A stretch of 64,000 nucleotides of DNA, taken from contig OZ231127.1 in NCBI GenBank assembly GCA_965153355.1, forward strand, positions 31,434,001 to 31,498,000. Direction: 5' to 3'. Below the pieces are notes generated by a model. That model did no database searches. It worked only from the letters and a program-made list of their open reading frames with translations, and was not told where the DNA came from. The number at the start of each line of letters is the position of its first letter. Within the stretch, counting starts at the first letter, position 1. Below, piece after piece: positions 21,770-33,087 of this stretch. This DNA is from Flaccisagitta enflata (taxonomy: Eukaryota > Chaetognatha > Sagittoidea > Aphragmophora). A program made the translations under genes and the position numbers.

Positions 21770-22790
21770 AAACTGGATGGTACAATTTTGACACATGGAC
21801 GTAGACACAAAGTGCTGGCAGATCAAAAAGTCGGTAACTGGAAATCACCTTGTTAAGGCCATTTCCACAATGAACCGGCTCAGCTGAAATTCATGATGTA
21901 ACAGGCAAAAATATTGTTTTTATCGTGCTAATTCTTATTTTCATGATAGAAGCTGTTGTGACACATTACTCGGGATTCCGTGCCTAACTGATATCCTTCA
22001 TACTTAAAATTTTGATAGGCTATCTAGCAAAAAATAGGCCAAAATCACCCCCTTTTTTATGTCACACTGATGTCACACTCAAAACCACAATGAAAAAGAT
22101 ATCAAAAAATCATTAAGCCTACCCAACTATGGATCATTTTTCTTTAATTGCAATCCCTAAAGAAAAACTAAAGATTTTATGGTGACCAGATATTAATTAC
22201 CATGAAAAAATTTCACTTTTAGTTGATATATCCAAAATGATGATTTATTTGATTTTGACACAAAATAGTATACTATACTTTAAATGGTAATATTTTAAGT
22301 ATTATGGAAAATTTCTTTTTTCCCCCTTTAGTACAGATATAACCCAAGTTACATGCAAAATTTTAGACCTTAATGTCAATTCTAGCCAGAGATTTTGATT
22401 TTTGAAGAGAGTGACCTAAAATGTTAACAGCCTGTTACTCTTATGTTACTCTGATTATGATAAGAATTAACATAGTTGAACACATTTTAGATATTAGAGT
22501 ATTCTTTTTTTATATGATCTAAAAGAGTATCAAATTCTGAGCAAAGGATTCAAATTTCAAGCTATTAGGTGCGACCATTAGGAAATTATCACATTTTTAT
22601 CAATGTTAACGAATTCAATCGCCTGATTTCTGCCAGTCTAGTTTATTGTGGAAACTGCCTTAATCATGACAATTGTTGCAAGGCATTTTCAAGACTTTTA
22701 TTACCATTACCCCATTCAAAATTTCCCAGTAGTGGCAAGAACGAGGACGAGTTATTGAGTTGAGTTGAGAATGAGATGTCTTTTGTACTG
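21770..22790. other. Unassigned AT-rich DNA
   Basis: No exon or element was recognised. Confidence 0.45.
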
Positions 22791-22954
22791 CAGTGAAGCA
22801 CCGCTAGAGTGCACCCACACATACAAGGCATAAAACTTGTTGCATGCTGTCCCTAAAGATATTTTGTAGCCATTTCTAATTTTCCATGTTCGCAAAAAGG
22901 GCATACAATGTAAAAGTTCTTACTTTACACGCACTCTAGACTGAGGCTCCACCG
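22791..22954. mobile_element. Small inverted-repeat element (CAGTKGAGC family)
   Basis: The left end is CAGTGAAGCACCGCTAGAGT. The right end, reverse-complemented, reads CGGTGGAGCCTCAGTCTAGA followed by GTGCG. It is the same size class and end type as 1518-1691. Confidence 0.6.
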
Positions 22955-23512
22955 TACTAAATTTGAAAAAAAAAGTTCCTATATCCTCAAAAAACACACG
23001 TGGAAAAAAAAATGTGAATTTCATAGGTGTATTAAAAAAGCTTACCTATAAGTACCTATAATTATAAGCTGTGGACAAAATAATCTTAAGCGACTAAAAA
23101 TGATGGTCCGGGGAAAAGTGACGGTGGGAAAAGTTGTCGCAATCAATTGGCCGAACAGACAAATACCGAAATAGAGTTTTGAGGGCATTTGTATCATGCA
23201 TATCAATTAAATACAGTTCAATCGAAAATCCATGCATGAAGTTATAAGAAGTTTAAGTCGGATATCCGTAGTAGAAAGTGCATGTTTGATAAGACTTTTT
23301 TTATCTATATCATCCTGGATCCCTTCTGAGCAGAGCCAGTTTTTTTCTGATTTCATTCTTAAAGTAATTTGTCGAAAACCAATTCCTGCCACTTTCAATA
23401 CCGTTGACTCCCACAAAAGTGGATCTAAAAAAACTCAAACATCTCATGTGTTACAGGTAAGTTTTTGCCTCAGTTATCAAAAGGATGAAAAAAAGATTTG
23501 GAAAATATATCA
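22955..23512. other. Unassigned DNA
   Basis: Frames on both strands at 23207-23534 overlap and have no recognisable domain. Confidence 0.45.
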
Positions 23513-23625
23513 ACAACGCCAAGTGGGTCCATAAGTGCGCCGGGTGGATCGTCCAGGGTTAACGTGACAGACAGACCAACCAACCGACTGACACGGCCAG
23601 TTATAGTGGTGCGTTGGCACACCTA
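23513..23625 (-). mobile_element. Tag-hairpin element, AGGTG subfamily, worn
   Basis: On the minus strand: TAGGTGTGCCAACGCACCAC, TATAACTGGCCGTGTCAGTC, GGTTGGTTGGTCTGTC, then GACGATCCACCCGGCGCACT and the worn end GGACCCACTTGGCGTTG. It is related to 39867-39992 and 50222-50340. Confidence 0.7.
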
Positions 23626-24904
23626 AAAACTCCTTAGAGGCGGATTTCCTTTGCACTAGGATCCACAAAAGTGGTGTGCAACTGAGGAGTAAACATTTAT
23701 ACCTCCAACCACACACGAAATCAGTGAGAACATATTTTCCCCGAAAGAAAGATAAATAGATTTTCAATATGAATGAATTAGAAAATTGACAGGGCTGCTT
23801 TCTTGAATAACAGCTGAAAAGAAGAAAACTTTCCCCCAAAAGAGAAAAAATAGAGATACCGATTTTGCTCAAAATGGCAAATGAAGTGAATTCGGCTCTT
23901 ACGTTTTGTTCATTTTTCAAGGAATAGAACGCAGATTAGAAAAAATTTAGAAGTTCTTTAGGTATGATAACTTTCTTTACAAGAAAAAAAGATATTAGAT
24001 AAATGTTGACTTCAAGAAGCATCGCGAACAGTGATTAGGGTGAATGAGGTCTTCTGAATCAGGGCAAAAACACCTCATTTAGTTGTTTGGCAGTGGAGCA
24101 TGATTGAAATAAGTTCCAAATGATTGAAGCGGTATACTACCTAGAGCATAAATATTTGGACAGGCATTTTGGGCAATTTCACGTCTTAGAATAAAAATTT
24201 CATATGAAATTTGGTGAGATTCTGAAACTAGATTGAATTTCTGATTGAATGCCGCCAACCGCGTTTCGCTAACTCAATCCGTTTAGAAATGAAAATGGCG
24301 AAAAAATTGCGGTTGGTTTTCTGTGCTTGATCAGAAGTTGTATTTTCGCCACAACAAAGCTATGGCACTACAAACATGGTGCCAGACTGTTCCTGGCTTG
24401 GCCCGTCAACACTTCTTCCCCAATACCTTTGAGTTGTTGTGATGACAATTGAAGCACTACCAGGTCATGAGCATGCAGCGTCAGCTAGAGGTCTGAAATC
24501 ACTTGCCCTCATGGTCTGAAGGTAGATAACCCCATCTTACCTCAAATCTCCTACGGAAGCCCATGCAAGAAGGCAGTTGTGCATGCTCAGAAGAGCCACA
24601 AAAAGTATCAGAAGCATTTGGGAATTGTATTTTGTATGATTTATTGGGAAATTATATTATTATCATATTTTGTCCATATACTTTTGCTCCAGATAACATG
24701 GTAAAAAAACAAAAACAAAAACAAAACAAACAAAACCAAATAAAAAAACCCTAGTAAATAGTGACAACGTATGAAATGAGTGGACTCGATGTCCTCCCGC
24801 CTGCCTGAGCAGACAGAACGACAAAATTGAGCACTTGTGCACTTGTGCAGTGTGGTGAAAATAGAAGTAGCACTTGGCTGCGTTACATATTCTAGTTTCT
24901 ATAA
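23626..24904. other. Unassigned DNA
   Basis: No convincing exon, RNA or element. A CAAAACAAAA-rich stretch lies at 24700-24750. Confidence 0.45.
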
Positions 24905-25145
24905 TATTGAGTACTTACAGGCATCTTGAAGTTGTAGGAGGTCGTAAGTCACGGTTAAGAGAAAATAAGGATTTGGAATTTTCTCCGTTTTTGATCGATC
25001 GACGAATCTAGGCTCAGGTCAGAGTAAACGAAAGGAAAACTCCAAATAAAATCGCAGGGAAAGAATTTGTAGAGTCGTGGAAAGCCAGAAGAGGAGCAGG
25101 GGGAGGAGGGGGAGAGGAGGAGAAGGAGCAAAAGCAATAATGATG

Positions 25146-25360
25146 ATGAAATAGAAGAAGAAAAAGAAGCAGAAGAAGAAGAAGAAGAAAAAGAAGAAGA
25201 AGAAGAAGAAGAAGAAGAAGAAGAAGAAGAAGAAGAAGAAGAAGAAGAAGGAGAAGAAGGAGAAGAAGGAGAAGAAGGAGAAGAAGAAGAAGAAGAAGAA
25301 GAAGAAGAAGAAGAAGAAGAAGAAGAAGAAGAAGAAGAAGAAGAAAAAGAAAAAGAAATT
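25146..25360. repeat. (GAA)n tract
   Basis: About 215 bp of AAG/GAA with GGAGAA interruptions. The counterpart in copy 2 is at 30087-30366. Poly-Ser and poly-Leu frames here are artefacts. Confidence 0.95.
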
Positions 25361-26310
25361 TTACCAACGAAGAGTGGGATATGAATAGGAGTAAAAGCAG
25401 ATGCGAGGAAGAGGAGGGTGAGGAGAGAAAACGAGAAAAGGATATGGCAGCAGCTGCGCAGATGCTGTTGCTGTTGCCGCTGTGGCGTTGTTGCTTCAGC
25501 GCCGTTACAATGCTGTAGTGCTGAGGCAGATGCCAACGGACCGACGCGACTCTTTCTGAAACAGCGCCCCTCTCGGTCTAAATGAGAAAAGAGAATTCTG
25601 TAATTCCCCGATCGGATGATTAACTAAGTAACTTTGGGCGGCCGCCCTTGTCTTCAGCTCTTCTGCACTTCTACACCCCAAATGCCATGTTTTCCCGCTT
25701 AATCACTTCATTTCCTTCAATCGTGCCCTTGGCGTGAAGAATGACTGATGCAACTTGAAGCGGGGATCGTCCTTGATTTTTTTCTTGATTGAATGATTGT
25801 GATGTGGGTGGGGATTCCGATTTTAGAAAGGGTTTTGATTTCAACTTTAATAAAAGTTCAGAAGAGACATTGATCATTAATGGCTGTTTTGTTCGTCGGT
25901 TCATATTTTGCTCCTCAGTATTCTAATGCATACTTTTTAAATTTTTTTACAAATTTGATATTTGTTAATCTACCAGTAATGGCGGCTGTCGCCGTGAGGA
26001 AAAAAGTCGTTAGCATTGGTCATTTTTCACTAAGCTTTTGTCTCCAGTCACCGCAAATGTTTTTATTTGTTAGATCAAATCAAGAGCAATTGTATGTATT
26101 GATTGCACTGAAAATCAGAGAAAGATAGGACTGAGCCAAATGAGCTAGATGAGCTAAAATGCTCAAAATCACTCAACCAGACAACCAGCTATGCTCACTG
26201 ACATGCTTTCTTGTATTTGCATGCTCATCAAATATCTATTTATTTATCCCATAAAAAATCAAATAAAAAAAAAGACTGAGTTAAATGAGCTAAGTGAGTT
26301 AGAATACTTA

Positions 26311-26828
26311 ACAAGGCCGGATACACTAGGGTGACCAAAAGTATGGTCAAATTCGAATTTCATCTTCCTCGCGGGAGAAACGCGACCATTTCCATCACAG
26401 ATAATAACCCTAAAATCTGGTGATGATCAAATAAAGTCTACTCATGACCGCCACTCCCATTATATCCTATAGAAAATACACAGAAAAAGTTCTGGTTTCA
26501 TTCCAGCCCTATACTTTATAATGGGAAAAGGGGTGGGGTGGCGGTCATGAGTAAATTTCATCTGATCATCACCAGATTTTAGAGTCATCATCTGTGGTGG
26601 AAATGGACACATTTCTCCCGCGAGGAACACTAAATTCTGCTTTGACCATAATTTCAGTCATCCTAGGATACACGGCCATCAGTTGCGGACGGGTAGGCAG
26701 GGGCGGAAATACGCGTTTTCCCACTTTTCAACTCGAGCGTGACGGACCAACCAACCGACCGACCGACCAACCAACCAACCGACCGACGGACGGACAAAGC
26801 CTCTTATAGAGTTGCGTGTCCGCAACTA
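26311..26828 (-). mobile_element. Tag-hairpin element interrupted by a hAT-like element
   Basis: On the minus strand it starts TAGTTGCGGACACGCAACTC and ends GGCCGTGTATCC, interrupted by 26327-26665, then GGCCTTGT. The inverted tag GTCCGCAACT is present near the 3' end. The empty site is in copy 2 at about 31908-31920 (AACTTAAAAACACCC). The insertion lies between two T residues on the element strand, with no duplication other than what a shared TA could hide. Confidence 0.9.
26327..26665. mobile_element. hAT-like MITE with 8-bp target duplication
   Basis: 339 bp starting TAGGGTGACCAAAAGTATGG; the other end, reverse-complemented, is TAGGATGACTGAAATTATGG. Arms match imperfectly for about 80 bp (CTCGCGGGAGAAA is shared). 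The flanks are GGATACAC at 26319-26326 and again at 26666-26673, an exact 8-bp duplication of the host element's own end sequence. The start fits the hAT pattern YARNG. No coding capacity. Confidence 0.92.
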
Positions 26829-27395
26829 AAAACACCCTCACAGAAGAGCAGTAATGCTCACTGACATGCTTTTATGTATCTGCTTGCTTTAACATGTATC
26901 AAAATATTAATTCATTTATCGCATTTGAAATCAGAAAAAAAGAGTGAGCAAAATGAGCAAAATGAGCTAATGCTCAGAAACACCCTCACAAATAAGCAGC
27001 TATGCTCATAAACATGTTTTCTTGTATTTGCATGCTCAAACAAACATAAATACACTCTTTTATTGATCCTACTCAAAATCATACTAAATGGAAAAAATTC
27101 AATTTGAATTTTTCGTAAATAAATCTTTAAAAAATCATAACTCCAAAAATATTTGTCGTAGAGCATTCTGCTTGGGGCCAAATGAAAAAGAATTATCAAA
27201 TTTGCTTTCCCTGTCAATTTCATTAGAGGCCCCAATCGGTCGATCGAGACACTCAAATTTCCCATAAGAAAATGAAAACACTGTTCCTCTGGAATATATC
27301 AAAAAGTCGAAGACTGACTTTGTTTATCTATAGGATATTTGTTAATCTTTAAGATCTATAAGATCTTTAAGATCTATAAGATATTTGTTAATATA

Positions 27396-28169
27396 CACCA
27401 TCTTCGGATCGGACTGTAAAATGCAAAACCTTCATAGCTCTTTAACCACTTGGAAAAAAGGGACAAAACTTTCAGTGAATATTGGTGACATGTGACAGTT
27501 TTTGCGTGTAAAAGCTCAAATCATAGTATAGAAAAGGTGAGGGGAAAAAAATATTGAAAGAACATCCATTATTTAGCAAAATTGCTTTTTTCACCTGTTT
27601 TTTTTTTTTTTTTTTTTGAAGGTGCTGTTTTTTTCTCAGAATATGCAGCAAATAGATATATCTAGATAATACATAAGTTTACATCTGTCATAAAAAACAA
27701 ATCATAGAGTTTTTGTTGAAATGCAAAGCAATTTTAAGCAGATAAAGAAAACTGTTTCCTAAAGAAATGAGGAAAAATTGATCATAATATAAAAAAGGGG
27801 TTTTCTTTCAATACTTTTTAGTCGCGTGCTAAGCGACTCTACACCCTGCTTTGTCGTTCCGTCTGTTGGTCCGTTGGTCCATCCATCCGTCACACTTTAC
27901 TTTTTTTTTGTTCTTTGCGGTCTTTGGCCTCACTGCTCCTGCCAAAATGATCGAGTGGCCTCAAATATTACCCCTGCCCACCCGCACGTGACTGGGGTAG
28001 CCATGTATCCGGCCTTGTTTTCTCTCACCTTTTCTATACTATGATTTGAGCATTGGCATGCAAAAACCATCATATGTTACCAATATTCACTAAATATTTC
28101 ATGATCTTATTCTTAGCAGTTTAGGAGCTAGAAAGGTTTTGCATTTTACAGTCCGATCCGACGACGGCG
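27396..28169. mobile_element. TA-flanked inverted-repeat element (CACCRTC family)
   Basis: Bounded by TA at 27394-27395 and 28170-28171. The left end is CACCATCTTCGGATCGGACT; the right end, reverse-complemented, is CGCCGTCGTCGGATCGGACT. Arms of about 150 bp include GTAAAATGCAAAACCTT. A tag-hairpin element (27819-28018) is nested in it. The same insertion is present in copy 2 at 32436-33716, so it predates the duplication. Confidence 0.87.
27819..28018 (+). mobile_element. Tag-hairpin element, complete, with empty site
   Basis: TAGTCGCGTGCTAAGCGACT, ACACCCTGCTTTGTCG, a (GTCY)n tract, a body GGCCTCACTGCTCCTGCC, GCACGTGACT, GTAGCCATGTATCCGGCC, TTGT. Copy 2 at about 32950 reads CAATACTTTTTTCTCTCACC. 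The filled site splits this as CAATACTTT-T-[element]-TTCTCTCACC, so there is no duplication. Confidence 0.93.
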
Positions 28170-28352
28170 TATATGATATTTGTTAATCTTTAAGAGGCTC
28201 GGTTGGTCGCATGCAAGCGCCTCTACAAGTTGATCTGAAAATCAATTCTTCGGTTGGTCCATCCGGCAGTCTATAACATTTCCAAATTTTAGACATTTTG
28301 GCTTATTTTAAGGTGAAACAAGTTGTTTCCTAAGTTAAATTTGTCATATCTT

Positions 28353-29173
28353 TAGAGATGCAGAAGCGGAAGCGGAAGCGGAAGCAGAAGCGGGTGGAAG
28401 CGGTAGTTTGAGCATGGAAGCGGAAGCGGAAGCGGAAGCGGAAGCGCAATTTTGAAACCAAGTGGAAGCGGAAGCGGAAGCGAAAATTTATTTTGAGGCC
28501 TAATGGAAGCGGAAGCGGAAGCGAAAGGACATAATCAAGCGCTTCCACTTCCGCCTCCGCTTCCGCTTCCACATCAGATCCTAACAATATTTTGACATTA
28601 ATCATGTCAGTTTTAATAATTCTTTTTTTAGTATAATTTATTCATTTTTTTTTATTCTTTTGGTGTTATTATTTTTTTTAGTCGCGGAAAAAATTATTTC
28701 AAAGATTAGTTGAAAGGTATCAAATAAATAAATAAATGAATGAATAAATATATAAATAAATAAATAAATAAATAAATAAAGACAAAATGATTGTTTAAAC
28801 TTATTGCAATAACTAATGACAGCAAAAAAATTATATAATTATATCTATGTCATTAATATATTTTCTATTATCTCTTATATTTCCTCGTTTTATCCCCTCT
28901 CTTTTTTTATATAGAAAAACATTTTACATAACTTAAATAAATATTATAGTGAAACACTCAACAATGTGGAAGCGGAAGCGGAAAGCGGAAGCGGAAGCGG
29001 AAGCAGAAGCGGAAGCTATGCCTTCTATAAGGGTAGAAGCGGAAGCAGAAGTGGAAGCTATGCGTTTTAAAATGGTGGAAGCGGAAGCGGAAGCGGAAGC
29101 TGTCAATTCTCAAATATGCCTTTTGGAAGCGGAAGCGGAAGCGGTCCAAAAATCTACCGCTTCTGCATCTCTA
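28353..29173. mobile_element. hAT-like element with GGAAGC hexanucleotide arrays
   Basis: 821 bp with perfect ends TAGAGATGCAGAAGC and GCTTCTGCATCTCTA. The 8-bp target duplication CATATCTT lies at 28345-28352 and 29174-29181. The empty site (GTCATATCTTAATTCATC) is in copy 2 at about 33901. Both ends run into (GGAAGC)n arrays of up to about 200 bp, partly in inverted order (CCGCTTCCGCTTCC at about 28545-28572). The start fits YARNG. The RFRFR- and EAEAE-type frames are the hexamer translated. Confidence 0.93.
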
Positions 29174-29439
29174 CATATCTTAGTTCATCTGTAATTTTTC
29201 GTTTACTTGTCATTTATTGTTTATTTGTTCATTTTTTCATTCAATCTTCTTTTGTCATGCACACATCTCTGGATACCCCCCCAAAGAGAATCGAAATATC
29301 CATTTTTTCTGACTGTGTCATTTGTCTTCAGGAACATGTGGACTACTAAAAAAAACAAAGAACAAAAAAATTCTTCTGAAATTTTTTCATTTATATCACT
29401 TTTTAGGCATAAAAAGATTATTTTTAACACTTTTTGGGC

Positions 29440-29765
29440 ATAAAATTATTCATACAGCTTTGAAAACCTAAGAAAATACTGGAAATAGGTGGCAACAGCT
29501 AGAATACACATGTTTTTACCATAAGCAAAAAGTTTTTTAGGATATCTTGAAGATAAGAGCATAAAAAAGCCAAAAAACGGTAAAATATCATTTTTTTTAG
29601 TATTTTTCTGTCCTAATTTGTTCATGCAGCATAATAACTCTTGGAAAATCTTAGAAATGTGTTGCAATAGCTAGAGTATACATGTTTTTACCCTTAGCAA
29701 AAAGTTTTTTTTGGATATCTTGAAGATAACGCATAAAAAAAACAAAAAAACAGCAAAATATCTTT
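29440..29765. repeat. Two units of an approximately 175-bp tandem repeat
   Basis: Each unit holds CATGTTTTTACC, AGCAAAAAGTTTTTT, GGATATCTTGAAGATAA and AAAATATC in the same order. The region 29256-29510 is the reverse complement of 54850-55150. A further fragment lies at 50590-50690. Confidence 0.75.
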
Positions 29766-29768
29766 TTT

Positions 29769-29900
29769 TAGTCGCGTGCTAGGCGACTCTACACCCCGCT
29801 TTGTCGGTCCGTTTTGTCAGTCCTGGCTTGAACCATTTGTCCGTCCGTCCATTCACACACTTTTTATTTTTTCGGCGTTTATGGGGTTTTTGGCTATACC
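29769..29900 (+). mobile_element. Tag-hairpin element, 5' part
   Basis: TAGTCGCGTGCTAGGCGACT, ACACCCCGCTTTGTCGG, GTCY repeats and the TTGGCTATACCGCTC block are present. The 3' hairpin and end are missing before 30087. Confidence 0.75.
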
Positions 29901-30326
29901 GCTCACACTTACTTTGTTCAATTGTAAATCGCGAAGTAGTATTTCTTTCGAATGAAAATCCTTGAGTTGAAATCTATCGATTTTAGCTTTTAAGTTGCTG
30001 GTCGCTATGACTAATTCTTATATGTAAGCTCTAAATCAAGGGATATCCATTTAAGGATGGATTTAAGCCCAGGATTTCACTTCGCGAAAGAAGAAGAAGA
30101 AGAAGAAGAAGAAGAAGAAGAAGAAGAAGAAGAAGAAGAAGAAGAAGAAGAAGACAAAGAAGAAGAAGAAGAATAAGAAGAAGAAGAAGAAAAAGAAGAA
30201 GAAGAAGAAGAAGAAGAAGAAGAAGAAGAAGAAGAAGAAGAAGAAGAAGAAGAAGAAGAAGGAGAAGAAGGAGCAGAAGAAGAAGAAGAAGAAGAAGAAG
30301 AAGAAGAAGAAGAAGAAGAAGAAGAA

Positions 30327-30358
<32 letters not shown>

Positions 30359-31198
30359 AGAAGGAGAAATTTTACCAACGAAGAGTGGGATATGAATAGG
30401 AGTAAAAGCAGATGCGAGGAAGAGGAGGGTGAGGAGAGAAAACGAGAGAAGGATATGGCAGCAGCTGCGCAGGTGCTGTTGCTGTTGTCGCTGTGGCGTT
30501 GTTGCTACAGCGCCGTTACAATGCTGTAGTGCTGAGGCAGATGCCAACGGACCGACGCGACTCTTTCTGAAACGGCGGCCCTCTCGGTCTAAATGAGAAA
30601 AGAGAATTCTGTAATTCCCCGATCGGATGATTAACCAAGTAACTTTGGGCGGCCGCCCTTGTCTTCTGCTTTTCTGCACTTCTACACCCCAAATGCCATG
30701 TTTTCCCGCTTAATCACTTCATTTCCTTCAATCGTGCCCTTGGCGTGAAGAATGACTGATGCAACTTGAAGCGGGGATCGTCCTTCATTTTTTTCTTGAT
30801 TGAATGATTGTGATGTGGGTGGGGATCCCGATTTTAGAAAGGGTTTTGATTTCAACTTTAATAAAAGTTCAGAAGAGACATTAATGATTATTGGCTGTTT
30901 TGTTCGTCGGTTCATATTTTGCTCCTCAGTATTCGAATGCATACTTTTTGAATTTTTTTTACAAATTTGATATTTGTTAATCTACCAGTAATGGCGGCTG
31001 TCGCCGTGAGAAAAAAGTCGTTAGCATTGATCACTTTTCACCAAGCTTTTGTCTCCAGTCACTGCAAATCTTTTTATTTGTTAGATCAAATCAAGAGCAA
31101 TTGTATGTATTGATTGCACTCAAAATCAGAGAAAGATAGGACTGAGCCAAATGAGCTAGATGAGCTAAAATTCTCAAAATCACTGAACCAGACAACTA

Positions 31199-31793
31199 AC
31201 ACCCCTGACAAAATTAGGCAAACTGAGGTTGAATATCATCTATTTGAGTGTAACTAAGTGATTTGAATGACCGTTTGGGATATTTCCACATAATCTGGAG
31301 TAAATTCCGTTCACGTTCTGACAAAAAAATATTCAACATCCAGGTTTAAAGCCTATTAAAGTCCTTATGACACCATTTTCTGACAGAAGACAGTCCCACT
31401 TTGTCCATTATTACCAATTCACTTCAAGCACAATTTCATCTGTTTTAGGGGCTGCCCCTGACCATTTTCTGGCCCCAACTTCGTAAAAATCATCAAAGTG
31501 ATAACTCTCCATCACTCCAAGTCAAATGGCTTGGGTAGAGACCACAAAAAACAGCTATAAATATGTGCCATCTTCATGTAGCAATAATGTGGGGAAAATC
31601 AGTTAAAATCCGATTTGCCAATTCTGACTCATTACCGTCTCACCCTTCCACTGTTTAACAACTGCACTCTGTTGCTCCACTATGTCAAAGTATGATATTT
31701 TTGCTATTTCCATGCCAAATCTTGTAGAGCTGGGGCCAATACTTCACTCTCTAAGGCATATGTTCCCAGTTCGCCTAATTTTGTCAGGGGTGT
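31199..31793. mobile_element. TA-flanked inverted-repeat element
   Basis: 595 bp between TA at 31197-31198 and 31794-31795. The ends are ACACCCCTGACAAAATTAGG and CCTAATTTTGTCAGGGGTGT, inverted for about 27 bp. Copy 1 reads ACAACCAGCTATGCTCACTG without it at about 26175; the filled site has ACAAC-TA-[element]-TA-GCTATGC. Likely a Tc1/mariner-type MITE. Confidence 0.92.
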
Positions 31794-32496
31794 TAGCTAT
31801 GCTCACTGACATGCTTTCTGGTATTTGCATGCTCATCAAATATTTATTTATTTATCCTATAAAAAATCAGAATAAAAAAGACTGAGCTAAATGAGCTAAG
31901 TGAGCTAGAAAACTTAAAAACACCCTCACAGAAGAGCAGTTATGCTCACTGACATGCTTTCTTGTATCTGCTTGCTTTAACATTTATCAAAATATTAATT
32001 CATTTATCACAAAATAAGCTAAATGAGCTAAATGAGCTAAATGAGCTAGTATGCTCAGAAACACCCTCACAAATAAGCAGCTATGCTCATAAACATGTTT
32101 TCTTGTATTCGCATGCTCAAAAAATATAAATACACTCTTTTATTGATCCTACTCAAAATCATGATAAATAGAAAAAAATTCACTTTGAATTTTTTGTAAA
32201 TAGATCTTAGAAAAATCATAACTCCAAAAATATTTGTCGTAGAGCATTCTGCTTTGGACCAAATGAAAAAGAATTATAAAATTTGCTTACCCTGTCAATT
32301 TCATCGGAGTCCCCAATCTGTCAATCGAGACACTCAACTTTCCTAAAAGAAAATGAAAACACTGCTTCTCTGGAATATGTCAAAAAGTCGAAGACCTTTG
32401 AGATCTATAACATCTTTAAGATATTTGTTAATATACACTGTCTTCGGATCAGACTGTAAAATGCAAAACCTTCATAGCTATTAAACCTCTTGGAAA

Positions 32497-32626
32497 ACAA
32501 GGTCGGATACACGGCACGACAGTGACGGACGATTTGGCAGGGGCGGTAATGCAAAAAACTGCTTGCAATTTAAAAAGGTTACGGGACTGACCGACCTACC
32601 GACCAACACGGCAAGGTCCGCGACTA
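32497..32626 (-). mobile_element. Tag-hairpin element, short, worn
   Basis: On the minus strand: TAGTCGCGGACCTTGCCGTG, a short GTCGGT run, then GTCACTGTCGTGCCGTGTAT and CCGACCTTGT. The 5' inverted half of the hairpin is lost. Copy 1 at about 27460 (CTTGGAAAAAAGGGAC) is the empty site. Confidence 0.75.
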
Positions 32627-33087
32627 TAAAGGACAAAAATTTCAGTGAATATTGGTGACATGGGACGGTTTTAGTGTGTAAAAGCTCAGATCATAGTATA
32701 GAAAAGGTGAGGGAAAAAAATATTGAGAGAACATCCATCATTTAGCAAAATTGCTCTTTTCACCTGTTTTTTGGTTTTTTTTTTTTTAGGGTGCTGTTTT
32801 TTTCTCAGAATATGCAGCAAATAGATAGCACATAAGTTAGCATCTGTCATAAACAACAAATCATAGAGCAATTTAAAACAGATAAAGATAACTCTCTCTT
32901 AAAGAAATAAGGAAAAATTGATCTTAATTCAAAAAATGGGTTTACTTTCAATACTTTTTTCTCTCACCTTTTCTATACTATGATTTGAGCTTTGACATGC
33001 AAAAACCATCTCATGTTACCAATATTCACTAAAAATTTCATGACTTTTTTCATAGCAGTTTAGGAGCTAGAAAGGTTTTGCATTTTA

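Larger units (their letters stand above)
24905..29260. repeat. Segmental duplication B, copy 1
   Basis: Shared blocks, in order with copy 2 (30087-34335), are: (GAA)n; AAATTTTACCAACGAAGAGT at about 25357 and 30366; a near-identical 780-bp block holding a 77-86 codon frame (minus 25671-25904 and 30682-30942); the 147-bp repeat block; the CACCRTC element; and the CATATCTTRATTCATCTG block. The conserved frame reads INVSSELLLKLKSKPFLKS, matches no family I know, and its conservation may simply be youth. Only copy 1 has the insertions at 26311-26828, 27819-28018 and 28353-29173. Confidence 0.88.

Noticed and set aside
24955-25536. Secreted serine-rich protein starting MASASALQHCNG
   Set aside because: A hydrophobic stretch is present, but most of the frame is (GAA)n. 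In the duplicate the frame continues without that start, so there is no support for a gene.
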